IMG/VR virus record: IMGVR_UViG_3300005548_000153
Coordinates: 1-40,884 of that record
Source: a virus
Length of the DNA: 40,884 nucleotides
Direction: 5' to 3' (one strand)
Position 1 is the stretch's first letter. Every line of letters begins with the position of its first letter. The notes beneath the pieces are model-generated. The model was not told the origin of the DNA. It made no database searches and was given only the letters and a program-made list of their open reading frames with translations. Made by a program: the position numbers and the translations under genes. Shown here piece by piece: positions 1 to 7,910 of this stretch.

Positions 1-4
1 AATG

Positions 5-33
5 TTGACCCTATGTGACAGCAGCGTTATAGT
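5..33 (+). promoter_or_regulatory. Sigma70-type promoter of the initiator tRNA
   Basis: TTGACC at 5-10 and TATAGT at 28-33 are separated by exactly 17 bases. The predicted transcription start is about 39-41, which coincides with the first base of the tRNA. The transcript would therefore have little or no 5' leader. This is a motif-based call from spacing and consensus match. Confidence 0.6.
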
Positions 34-38
34 TAAGA

Positions 39-115
<77 letters not shown>

Positions 116-128
116 TTTAGCTGCATCA

Positions 129-147
129 AGGGTCAATCTAGGGTCAA
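129..147 (+). repeat. Direct repeat of AGGGTCAA, possible att arm sites
   Basis: AGGGTCAA occurs at 129-136 and 140-147, 11 bases apart (one helical turn). An inverted copy (TTGACCCT) lies at 5-12. Extended to ten bases, GTTGACCCTA at 4-13 is the exact reverse complement of 139-148. Direct 8-10 bp repeats spaced by a helical turn next to a tRNA resemble integrase or excisionase arm sites. The copies also overlap the tRNA promoter and terminator, so chance reuse is possible. Confidence 0.35.
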
Positions 148-168
148 CTTACCGGATTGGCCCTTTTT
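130..168 (+). terminator. Intrinsic terminator after tRNA-fMet
   Basis: GGGTCAATC (130-138) pairs with GATTGGCCC (155-163) with one G.U wobble, and TTTTT follows at 164-168. It closes the tRNA transcription unit. Its 3' edge overlaps the stop codon of the leftward gene ending at 167. Confidence 0.7.
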
Positions 169-343
169 ATCGCTTGCCGCGAGGCCTGATTTCATCGAGC
201 AATTCGCGCTGCCCGACTTCGCGCAATAGAATCCACTTCATCGGGTTCTCGGTGAGAAAGTCGGTGCCGAAGATCTTGGTTAGGGTGCTGATCATTCCGT
301 CAGTGACAAACTTCCTCGGAATCGAGATGCGGACGTCGTTCAT
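167..343 (-). CDS. Small protein of unknown function
   Basis: This 58-residue protein begins MNDVRISIPRKFVTDG. I placed the start at 343 because ATCGGGGGAA lies just upstream as a ribosome-binding site; an in-frame ATG at 373 has no comparable site. The product is charged, with an Arg/Lys-rich tail (RPRGKR), and shows no signal peptide, membrane segment or metal motif. The opening resembles a short beta strand followed by helices, but I cannot assign a fold. It is the last leftward gene before the tRNA unit, and its stop sits in the tRNA terminator. It may be a separate accessory gene, because the rightward acyltransferase block separates it from the tail genes. Confidence 0.55.
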   Translation of the reverse strand: MNDVRISIPRKFVTDGMISTLTKIFGTDFLTENPMKWILLREVGQRELLDEIRPRGKR

Positions 344-464
344 GGTTTCCCCCGATAGAAAACATACCATCACAATGCATCCTTAGCGGTATGGGCTTTG
401 CGGGAGTTCCATTAGATTCTAGTGAGAGCGACCCTTAGAGTTCGCATCACCATTAGGTCTAGTC

Positions 465-492
465 GGGCCCGCTTCGGCTGGCCCTTTCTTTT
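465..492 (+). terminator. Strong intrinsic terminator ahead of the acyltransferase
   Basis: GGGCC (465-469) pairs with GGCCC (480-484), with an inner GC/GC step closing a TTCG tetraloop, and TTTCTTTT follows at 485-492. C(UUCG)G loops are exceptionally stable. It lies only 16 bases before the acyltransferase start, so it either insulates that gene from upstream transcription or acts as an attenuator. Confidence 0.7.
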
Positions 493-508
493 GGTATAAC
501 GGAGTCTC

Positions 509-1600
509 ATGTCACAGAAGCACATCCCTGCCCTGGACGGCATCCGCGGCCTCGCCGTTCTGCTGGTCGTCTTCTACCACACAGGTGGAGGGGCGCAGTC
601 TTCACAGCCCATTGTTCATGCCATCGGAACCGTCAATAAATACGGATGGACCGGCGTGACCCTGTTCTTCGTGCTTTCGGGGTTCCTGATCACCGGCATC
701 CTCTGGGACACTCGAGACGACCCGCACCACCTCAAAAACTTCTATGCGCGCCGGTCACTTAGAATATTCCCGCTCTATTACTTCGCCCTGGCCTTAGTTT
801 TCCTCGGCTCCATCCCTTACGGAGGGTTTCACGAGTGCCTCCGAAGAATCTGGGTCTACATCTTCTATTTACAGAATTTGGACGCCTTCGGGCTTCATCC
901 CCATCCGCTGCCCTCGACGCTGGTAACGGTCCATTTCTGGAGCCTCGCCGTTGAGGAGCAGTTCTATCTCCTATGGCCTGCCCTGGTGCTGAGAATGAAA
1001 ACGCTCAGGCAGGCTCAGAATTTGTGCCTCGGCGTGTTCGTCGCCTCCACCATGGCGCAGGTCCTCTATGCCTTTACCGCAAGTCCTTGGCCTCATGGCG
1101 AATCTCTCTGGGTCAATTCTGGGGGTTTAGCCCTGGGTGGGTTTATTGCCCTCGGGCTCAGGGGCGGTCAGGACTTCCGTCCGCTGGCTCGGGTCCTCAT
1201 GCCGGTTGCCTTTGCGGTCTTCGTGCTCAGCACTCTGGGCTCCAATCGGATCCGGACGATTTCTGACTTGAACACCATCACGCTCGTTTGGGGGAGCCTG
1301 ATTGTTCTGGCCTTGACGCCGGGCGGCATCAGAAAGGTGTTCGAGGTCGGCTGGCTGCGCGGGATTGGAACTATCAGCTACGGCATGTATATCTATCACT
1401 GGCTGTTTCGCGAGTACTACGATGCCCTCACGTGGAAGCTCTACCCTCACGCCAGCGAATCGGCGCATCTTGGCCTAAAGTTCGTCGTTACGTTTATTCT
1501 GACTGTAGGCATCTCATGGGTGTCGTTCACCTATTTTGAGAAGCCAATCTCCCGAATGAAGAAACATTTTCAGTCTCGGGAAGTCGCCATTGGAGCATAG
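509..1600 (+). CDS. O-acyltransferase (acyltransferase 3 family, OafA/YrhL-like)
   Basis: This 363-residue polytopic membrane protein has family-typical length. Family signatures are visible in order: DGIRGLAVLLVVFYH near the N-terminus with the conserved His, FFVLSGFLITG, FYARRSLRIFPLYY, HFWSLAVEEQFYLLWP in the middle, and YGMYIYHW near the end. About ten hydrophobic segments are spread along it. Members move acetyl or other acyl groups onto sugars of O-antigen, exopolysaccharide or peptidoglycan at the inner membrane. In temperate phages such genes change the host surface and block superinfection. GGAG ends four bases before the ATG. It lies outside the virion genes, on the opposite strand, between two hairpins, and next to a probable prophage end. 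All of this fits a lysogenic-conversion gene; the exact acceptor sugar is unknown. Confidence 0.9.
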   Translation: MSQKHIPALDGIRGLAVLLVVFYHTGGGAQSSQPIVHAIGTVNKYGWTGVTLFFVLSGFLITGILWDTRDDPHHLKNFYARRSLRIFPLYYFALALVFLGSIPYGGFHECLRRIWVYIFYLQNLDAFGLHPHPLPSTLVTVHFWSLAVEEQFYLLWPALVLRMKTLRQAQNLCLGVFVASTMAQVLYAFTASPWPHGESLWVNSGGLALGGFIALGLRGGQDFRPLARVLMPVAFAVFVLSTLGSNRIRTISDLNTITLVWGSLIVLALTPGGIRKVFEVGWLRGIGTISYGMYIYHWLFREYYDALTWKLYPHASESAHLGLKFVVTFILTVGISWVSFTYFEKPISRMKKHFQSREVAIGA

Positions 1601-1789
1601 ATGTTACTGCTTTTATTGTTTCGCCCCAATTCAACGCCTTCAGCGGAACCCGGTTGGAACGCTCCACTCACCCCCCATAATCCGGTGTTGGCCTTTTTTG
1701 TCTGCGCGATCCTGGCAATCATCCTGACTCCGATTTTGCTGTGGGTTTACGAAACAGTTAAGAATGCCTTCCGCAGGCGATCGCATTGA
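1601..1789 (+). CDS. Small single-pass membrane protein
   Basis: The ATG follows the acyltransferase stop codon directly, so the two are probably translated together. The 62-residue product has a hydrophobic N-terminus, a Pro-rich stretch, one clear membrane segment (VLAFFVCAILAIILTPILLW, about residues 29-48) and a basic tail (KNAFRRRSH) predicted to stay in the cytoplasm. I do not recognise a family. Its position suggests an accessory subunit or regulator of the acyltransferase, similar in spirit to small partners of phage serotype-conversion enzymes, but this is inference from position only. No strong separate ribosome-binding site is visible. Confidence 0.5.
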   Translation: MLLLLLFRPNSTPSAEPGWNAPLTPHNPVLAFFVCAILAIILTPILLWVYETVKNAFRRRSH

Positions 1790-1793
1790 GTAA

Positions 1794-1807
1794 GGGCCTT
1801 TCGGCCC
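1794..1807. terminator. Hairpin between convergent genes
   Basis: GGGCC-TTTC-GGCCC is a perfect 5-bp stem located between the rightward membrane protein and the leftward beta-helix gene. It lacks a proper T-run on either strand, so it is a weak or factor-dependent terminator at best. Confidence 0.35.
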
Positions 1808-1837
1808 CACTCTGCTCTGGGTGCCCATCCTTTCTGT

Positions 1838-4800
1838 TTATTTAGAAACACCTGCGCCACGGAAGCGGCCGGCTCCATACCAGCGGCCAAACCTTGCGGC
1901 TGCGCCTGAGTCAAATGGCCCGGCAGTAGTGAATGCCGTCCTGCGCGTGATTGTCATGTTCTCATCAACCGCATTGAACATGGGCGGATAGAGCGAGGCG
2001 GGATAGTGCAATGGTGTGGCTATTCCGTTCGCTGCAGATCCTGGTACGGGCCTGAGGGTCGATGAGTCATACGGCTGCGTATTGGTAAAGACGAAGTTTG
2101 CCGGATTCGACCAGCCACCAATCTTTTGCTCTGCAAAGTGGCTTCCGCCCATATCGAAATACCGAGTAGTTTCATTCAGGCCAGAAGAGTAGTTACCCGT
2201 TCGGACACCAATCTGCTGTTGAATTCCTGTCGAGAGTGAATACTGGCCTGTATGCACAACGTTGGTCTGGTAGTTGACCATTCCTGTCGGCTGCGCATCA
2301 TGAATGGTGCATCCTCCGTAGGAGCATCCGGCGTTGTTATTCCACCAGATGATATTGTTTGCGAAGAATCCCTTAGGCCAATCTAAGGGCTGGGCTCCAT
2401 TCGAATTTCCTCCGATGGAACTATTTCTGACATCTTCAAAGAGCGCGGGGCCAGTGTAGGGGCAGATGAAATTGTTGTAGGAGTAAAATCCGTTATGCTG
2501 CCCGGTAAGAGAATTTTCAGAGTTGGTCATTGCCAACCCGGTACCGCAGTTCCCTCCACTTGTATTGAAGGTGTTGCCTACAACGAAGAAGGAGTATTCG
2601 TGCTCCTGCTGAAATGCCGCGAAGGTCGCTAGGCCACCGAATGCTGGAGGGCCATCTGCCCCGACAAAGGTGCAGAAGGGATAGTTCGAGGACCCATCCG
2701 AACAGGTGGTGTGATCCCAGTTTGCGGTAGGACCGAATGCGCGATTCGGGTCTTCATAATAGGCGTTGTCCTGAACCTCTGCATCTCCGCCAAGAATCGA
2801 AGCGGAGCCGTATGGAGCTACAGACCGGCAGAGGGAGTACATGAAGAAGGAGCGACTTCCGCGATAAGAGAAGCAGTTCGTACCATTCGATCCCTGAACT
2901 GCTCCGTCTTCTAGACCAAAGATGAACCAGTCGCGCACATCCTGAAGGTAGATCGGATGTTCCGTGAAATCAGTATTGATCCCATATCCCTCGTAGTGAT
3001 TGCCCTCATAGTAGCCATCGAGAGAGCAGTTCCTGAGATAGCCACCCTTGCTGGCGCAGTCCGACATGCCGGGATTCGCCACATTGATTGCGCGAGTACC
3101 GATGATCGAATACTGCTGGACAGAAAATGGGCGCACTGAGTTGGAATTAGAAAATACACTCGTACTTCCACTGGGAGGAGCTTGACCGGGGAGATAGTAA
3201 GGAACATTCTCGGTTGCGTTCTGGAACCGAATTCCCGCTACGGCCACATGGTGCATGGGCTGGAGGCCGTTGTGGTAGTTATCGGATTGTGGGAGAGAAG
3301 GAGGAGATCCGGTTATGGAGTGTAGAAAACCCTGCCCCGTGAAGGGATTGGTGTTTATATTCCCTTGCGAGTTCAAGCCATCAATAATGGGAAGGTCCCC
3401 ACTCGGAGCCGGGATGCCACATTCCAGAAGCGCTGGAACGTGAATCGCGTTGGTGGTCCATGTAGTGTAGTTATTGGGAATCCTCATCTCCCAATAGTTG
3501 CGGATCAGAACAGGATTTCCGCTAGAACCACTTTCTCCATGAATACGTAAGATGCTCCCCCATGGATAGTTGGTCGTCGGGATATCCTTTGGCCCAGCGT
3601 ACGTCTGTCCGGGACCAACCTCAAAGACCGTTCCTCCGGCTGCGGTCATAACAGGATCAATCTCGCAAGGCACCTGTTCTACCTTGTCCGGGTTCTGCGC
3701 TGGAGGCGATCCCGCTTTCACATAGATTCGTACCCAATTGCAACTAGTGGGGTCTTTATCTGAGCAAACAGGGATCTCATAGCCACCGGTTTTAGTCCCC
3801 GGATGAAAGATGGCTTGCGGAAGCTTTCCGCCATTGTGGACGAAGGTATCGCCAGCAGGAGCCGCGAAAGTTTCCACGGACGCATCAGGTCCACTAATGC
3901 CAGCATCGGGGATTGGATTTCCCCATAGCGTGTACTGATCACTGCTAGCCCAGTTGATGTTGAAGACGGGAATGTCGGTCTGGCTTGTGTAAGCCTGCCT
4001 ATATCCCGGAGAAGGACGCGGCAGACCCTTCTTCCCGCTACCCGCGCCGTCCTGACAGACCTTATAGAGCATCTGAGCCGACTTTGTGGGATCGGTAGCA
4101 GAAGTAGCCTTCAGAGTGAAGGCCATTGGCGATGAGAAGGTAGGAAATGTGCTAGGCGCGGTTAGTGAAGTATAAGAGCAATCAACATCCGGCTCATTCG
4201 GACCCATCTGCACAAAGACGCCTCGGGAAGAGGTCGTAAGCGTCGGATGCCCTTGGTAGCAGGTCGCCGTATGAAGGTCAGGATTGCAGGGTGTGCCCGA
4301 GCCGTTGGCTTCCTTCTTCGTGTCTTGAAGAAAGGCCGTAACGTGATTCGTACCCGTCGAGGTGTCGATCACTTCCCAAATCATGTTGTCATTGCGTCCT
4401 GGTCCGTCGATGATCTGCATGTACCCCGGCGATGCATTCCCTGACCCTGCCGGAAAGAGACTAGCGATATCGGTATCGCAGAGACTTGGCGAAATCAGGA
4501 ATGAGATGGTGGTGGAGGTCGTCTGCCATACCTGACAGGCTACAATCGCACCTGAACCGGGAAGGGCACGGAGACGCACGATGTCCTCTTCCTGCGCTGT
4601 TGTATTGGCCGGAAGAGTGAAGGTTGCCAGCGACCCGTCCGAGGTCCATGCGCCGAGGTTCTGTTGTTCATAGATGGGCTGTACCCAATAACTGATTTCT
4701 TGACCCGACAAGACAGGCAGAGGGTAGTCGTTGTTCGGACCATCCTGTGTATCGATCTGCCGATAGACGAATCCGCCAGGCCCCCATCCACCAGGAACAA

Positions 4801-6244
4801 TGCTAGAATACTGAAGAGCTCCGCGATTCCATGCGCCGCCCGAAGGCCGCGAGATACCGGCAGCATCCACGTTGTAAGGGGCGGAGAGACTCAGAGCGGC
4901 AGTTACATTCGACGTGTTGCCGGTCAGCTTGAAGTTGTAGCTCGGCCAGTTGACGAACGGATTAGCCTGACCAGTCAGCTTTATGTCTCCCGTCCCGGTG
5001 TAGCCGTAGTTGACGGTACCGGAGTTGATGATGGTGTTGTAGCTTTCGGTCGCGTTCGGGAAGACTCCGGGGCCAGCTACCGGAGAAGGCGAGACTGAAT
5101 CCTGGCTGTCGATAATTCCAAAATAGAGGCTTCCTTGCTCGTTATAGGTACCGGTGCAAGTGCCATCACAATAGGGCGCGAAGTGGTTACTATAATCGGT
5201 CTTTGCTCCAACCCATGTGTTGTCGATGACCTGGAATCCGGTCATGGAGCTGCCAGAGTTGGCAACGACGATCGTCCCCGACGACACTCCTGGACGAGTC
5301 GAGGTAGGCAGTTGGAACATGACGTTGTTGAAGATTTTCCAGTTTGTAGCGGTACCGCCGTTTAGGATGCTCCAATACCCGGTACCCTGGATGTCTTCGA
5401 TGAGGTTGTTAGAGAAGGTGAAGTTATTCATCTGGTTGCCGTCACCGAGCCAGAACTGGCCGTGACAGTTCGCCGAGGAAGCGTTTTGCTTGAAGTGATT
5501 CAGGTTGTAGGTTTCGCCGTCTCCGTAAGGCGTGTCGATGAAGTCACACGCTGAATCGTGCATGTAGTTGTGCTCGAAGAGGAGGTTGTTGCACCCATTG
5601 CGGCAATAAAAAGTATGCTCGTTTGAGTTTGTGAGCGTGTTCCCGGCGTCCCCCGCGCCCGCTATCTCCACATAGCGAATAACCCATCCTGTGGCTCGTG
5701 TCGCGCCTGTGTCATAGGTTGAATTTACCCACAAAACGCCATAGGTAGTAGCGCTCGTGCTCGAGGCCATCATCTTGATGCCGCAGTCCGAAGCGGCTGC
5801 GTTGACTGCAGGCGAAATACCGCAACCAGCGGTGGTTGTCCTTCCGTTGCCATCGAAGGTGAAGTACCCCTGCCCGCCCGTAGTGCTTACGGCCCCTGCC
5901 ACACCCGCAAAGATAGCCTGGGAAGCGCCCATGGTTCCAGCATTCCAGCCGGAGGAGATGTCGTTCGAGCATCCATCACCGGTGCGCCCATAGTCATAGG
6001 CTTGCGCCTTCTTGATGATGACCCGCGTCGTTCCAGAGGTCGCCGTTGTCGGCGTGTAGGTGCCGTAATTGCCGTCGGCTATATAGTACGTGTCGCCGCG
6101 CAGGGGAGCCGTTGGAAGCTTCTGCATAGCGTTGGACCAATTGGAGCCATCCTTCGAGCCAGCGCCCGAAACAGATACCGCATGGCAGGCAGCTTGCGCG
6201 ATTGAAGGGAGCAGCAGCAATGCCGCGAGGAAAACCTTACGCAT
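1838..6244 (-). CDS. Exported double beta-helix protein, tailspike or depolymerase candidate
   Basis: I start this 1468-residue protein at the ATG at 6244, because it overlaps the previous stop as TAATG; a GTG nine bases upstream is the alternative. It opens with a textbook signal peptide, MRKVFLAALLLLPSIAQA, followed by ACH. Residues about 30-480 look like a right-handed parallel beta-helix, with repeated NN/SN turn motifs (LLFEHNYMHD, FTFSNNLIED, WKIFNNVMF). An Ig-like or linker region follows. A second helix-like region lies at about 870-1440 (VAVAGIRFQNAT, DWFIFGLEDG, FVVGNTFNTSGG). Pectate-lyase-type helices are common in phage tailspikes that cut surface polysaccharide, and also in secreted polysaccharide lyases. 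It ends the leftward virion gene array. Many paired cysteines suggest oxidation outside the cytoplasm. Which sugar it binds, or whether it is catalytic, cannot be seen. Confidence 0.8.
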   Translation of the reverse strand: MRKVFLAALLLLPSIAQAACHAVSVSGAGSKDGSNWSNAMQKLPTAPLRGDTYYIADGNYGTYTPTTATSGTTRVIIKKAQAYDYGRTGDGCSNDISSGWNAGTMGASQAIFAGVAGAVSTTGGQGYFTFDGNGRTTTAGCGISPAVNAAASDCGIKMMASSTSATTYGVLWVNSTYDTGATRATGWVIRYVEIAGAGDAGNTLTNSNEHTFYCRNGCNNLLFEHNYMHDSACDFIDTPYGDGETYNLNHFKQNASSANCHGQFWLGDGNQMNNFTFSNNLIEDIQGTGYWSILNGGTATNWKIFNNVMFQLPTSTRPGVSSGTIVVANSGSSMTGFQVIDNTWVGAKTDYSNHFAPYCDGTCTGTYNEQGSLYFGIIDSQDSVSPSPVAGPGVFPNATESYNTIINSGTVNYGYTGTGDIKLTGQANPFVNWPSYNFKLTGNTSNVTAALSLSAPYNVDAAGISRPSGGAWNRGALQYSSIVPGGWGPGGFVYRQIDTQDGPNNDYPLPVLSGQEISYWVQPIYEQQNLGAWTSDGSLATFTLPANTTAQEEDIVRLRALPGSGAIVACQVWQTTSTTISFLISPSLCDTDIASLFPAGSGNASPGYMQIIDGPGRNDNMIWEVIDTSTGTNHVTAFLQDTKKEANGSGTPCNPDLHTATCYQGHPTLTTSSRGVFVQMGPNEPDVDCSYTSLTAPSTFPTFSSPMAFTLKATSATDPTKSAQMLYKVCQDGAGSGKKGLPRPSPGYRQAYTSQTDIPVFNINWASSDQYTLWGNPIPDAGISGPDASVETFAAPAGDTFVHNGGKLPQAIFHPGTKTGGYEIPVCSDKDPTSCNWVRIYVKAGSPPAQNPDKVEQVPCEIDPVMTAAGGTVFEVGPGQTYAGPKDIPTTNYPWGSILRIHGESGSSGNPVLIRNYWEMRIPNNYTTWTTNAIHVPALLECGIPAPSGDLPIIDGLNSQGNINTNPFTGQGFLHSITGSPPSLPQSDNYHNGLQPMHHVAVAGIRFQNATENVPYYLPGQAPPSGSTSVFSNSNSVRPFSVQQYSIIGTRAINVANPGMSDCASKGGYLRNCSLDGYYEGNHYEGYGINTDFTEHPIYLQDVRDWFIFGLEDGAVQGSNGTNCFSYRGSRSFFMYSLCRSVAPYGSASILGGDAEVQDNAYYEDPNRAFGPTANWDHTTCSDGSSNYPFCTFVGADGPPAFGGLATFAAFQQEHEYSFFVVGNTFNTSGGNCGTGLAMTNSENSLTGQHNGFYSYNNFICPYTGPALFEDVRNSSIGGNSNGAQPLDWPKGFFANNIIWWNNNAGCSYGGCTIHDAQPTGMVNYQTNVVHTGQYSLSTGIQQQIGVRTGNYSSGLNETTRYFDMGGSHFAEQKIGGWSNPANFVFTNTQPYDSSTLRPVPGSAANGIATPLHYPASLYPPMFNAVDENMTITRRTAFTTAGPFDSGAAARFGRWYGAGRFRGAGVSK

Positions 6245-7884
6245 TAGCTGCACCCCGTAATGATTCCGTTCACGACCGTCAGCGTTGTTGTCGACGCGCA
6301 GGAGCCGGTAAATCCTGCCGCTCCGCTGTCCTGAATGTCGACGCCATTTGAAGAGAAGACAGGGATGTGGCCCGAGGTTCCTGCTGTGCCTATGCCTACT
6401 ACACTCACCGCCCCGGCGTTGTTGTTATTCATGCGGAAGCGATGCGCCGTAGAGTCTGCCCAGAACCCATCAACACCAGACGCTCCCGAGACGGCCGTCC
6501 CTTCAGTACCGGAGAAACCGAAGCCTGCGCCGGATGTATCGGTAGAGTGGAAGGCGGGCGCATAGAGATCCTGCGAGGAAGTCACCGCGCCTGCGTTGGT
6601 TGTGGTGTCCAGAGGACCATTGCCAATGGCTGTCGAGCTCGTCGCAACGGGGATCTTTCCGGTTGTCAGGCCAGAGATGCCCCCGCCGCCAATCGAAGCG
6701 CAGCCCGTAGCGTTGCCATTGGCTAGAACGCCTGTAGGCGCCTGCCCGGTTGTGCAAAGTGTAGGCGTAGCAGCAAGAGCGGTTGCCGTCGCTGCGTTAC
6801 CGGTGGTGCTCTGGTTCAACGTCGGGATGAAGGTAGATGGTATTTTGTTGGTGGCGTCGTAGGATGTGAGCCACGAAGTTCCACTTGAGTTTGGTATCCC
6901 CGCGCCCGGATAGACCATGCTGCTGCCTGTACCGGAATCGCAGGTTCCATTCCCACGCATGTAGTTCGACCCGCAGGTAGTCCAGAGAGCGGAAATATCA
7001 GCCGCCAACGCGCTCGCCCATGCGGAGCCAGTCCACTTCTGTGGGCCTGTGGTGGTTGGGTTCGTTCCTCCACCGCCGCTGAAGGTGCAGGTTGTTCCGG
7101 TGCAACTTACGCCCGGCCCTGAGAAGGTAAAAGGCCCATTGTTGGCGTTGATGCTCGATACGCCAGTCAGAGGAACAGAGCACGTCCCACCCAGAGAGCA
7201 AGAGGTTGCGTTGATGGTGATCGCAGAATTCGCCAGTGCTGAGTTGGGAATGGGGCTTGCAGAGACTGCCAATGTAGGAGTGGTGTCATGCGTCGTTACC
7301 GAGGGCACCAGCCATGCAGGCCAGCTTCCCGTTGACGCTATAAAGTCTGTGACGGTCCCCGTTCCGGCGGCACCGCAGGTTCCATTGGCTTGCGGAACTG
7401 CCGTGCCTGTGCAGGATCCTGAGAAAAGGGCGAAGATATCGCTAAAGATCGCGTTCCTCGAGACGGCCGTATTCAGGCTGTAAACGAGGCCGGGGCTTCC
7501 AGGAAAAGTTGCCGTCCCGCCGCCGATGCCGGTGAGGGCGATCGTATAGGTTCCCAGAACCTTGCCTGAGTTGCTGACTGAATAGGTGTATAGTCCCGGG
7601 GAGGCCCAGAAGCCAAAACGCCCATGAACATCTGCCTTGATCGGCTGCGAGATAGGCTGCGTCAGTCCCGGATCAGTGTAGACATTCACAACGTTGGTGC
7701 AGGGAGATCCTACCGCGGGGTAAGAACAGACCTTTACCGAAGCGAATGGAAGAGTGAACAACGGCGCCTGTGCTCCCGGAGGAACATTGTTGGCTGAAGT
7801 CACCACGTTTTGATCGAAGCGCGCTCCCTGGCCCAGTGCAGACGCACACAGACACAGGGGCGCCATGAATGAAATCAGCTTCAT
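6244..7884 (-). CDS. Exported fibre-like protein, paralogue of the next gene
   Basis: This 546-residue protein starts at an ATG six bases after GGAGG. Residues 1-18 form a signal peptide ending ASALGQ. Residues about 20-120 carry a domain shared with the 893-residue neighbour: FDxxVxTSAxNVPxGAQAP, then a Cys pair (CSYPAVGSPC), YTDPGLTQPISQPI, and GRFGFWASPGLYTYSV. The Y-D-x-x-L-T-x-P plus GRF motif is typical of phage tail-fibre N-terminal or linker domains. The rest is low-complexity Gly/Ser/Thr-rich beta sequence like fibre shafts. The C-terminus ends in a short motif, TVVNGIITGCS, also shared with the neighbour. I infer a receptor-binding or adhesive fibre; the signal peptide is unexpected for a virion part. 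Confidence 0.75.
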   Translation of the reverse strand: MKLISFMAPLCLCASALGQGARFDQNVVTSANNVPPGAQAPLFTLPFASVKVCSYPAVGSPCTNVVNVYTDPGLTQPISQPIKADVHGRFGFWASPGLYTYSVSNSGKVLGTYTIALTGIGGGTATFPGSPGLVYSLNTAVSRNAIFSDIFALFSGSCTGTAVPQANGTCGAAGTGTVTDFIASTGSWPAWLVPSVTTHDTTPTLAVSASPIPNSALANSAITINATSCSLGGTCSVPLTGVSSINANNGPFTFSGPGVSCTGTTCTFSGGGGTNPTTTGPQKWTGSAWASALAADISALWTTCGSNYMRGNGTCDSGTGSSMVYPGAGIPNSSGTSWLTSYDATNKIPSTFIPTLNQSTTGNAATATALAATPTLCTTGQAPTGVLANGNATGCASIGGGGISGLTTGKIPVATSSTAIGNGPLDTTTNAGAVTSSQDLYAPAFHSTDTSGAGFGFSGTEGTAVSGASGVDGFWADSTAHRFRMNNNNAGAVSVVGIGTAGTSGHIPVFSSNGVDIQDSGAAGFTGSCASTTTLTVVNGIITGCS

Positions 7885-7910
7885 GCCGTTCCTCCAAAAA
7901 TTGTTGTTTA

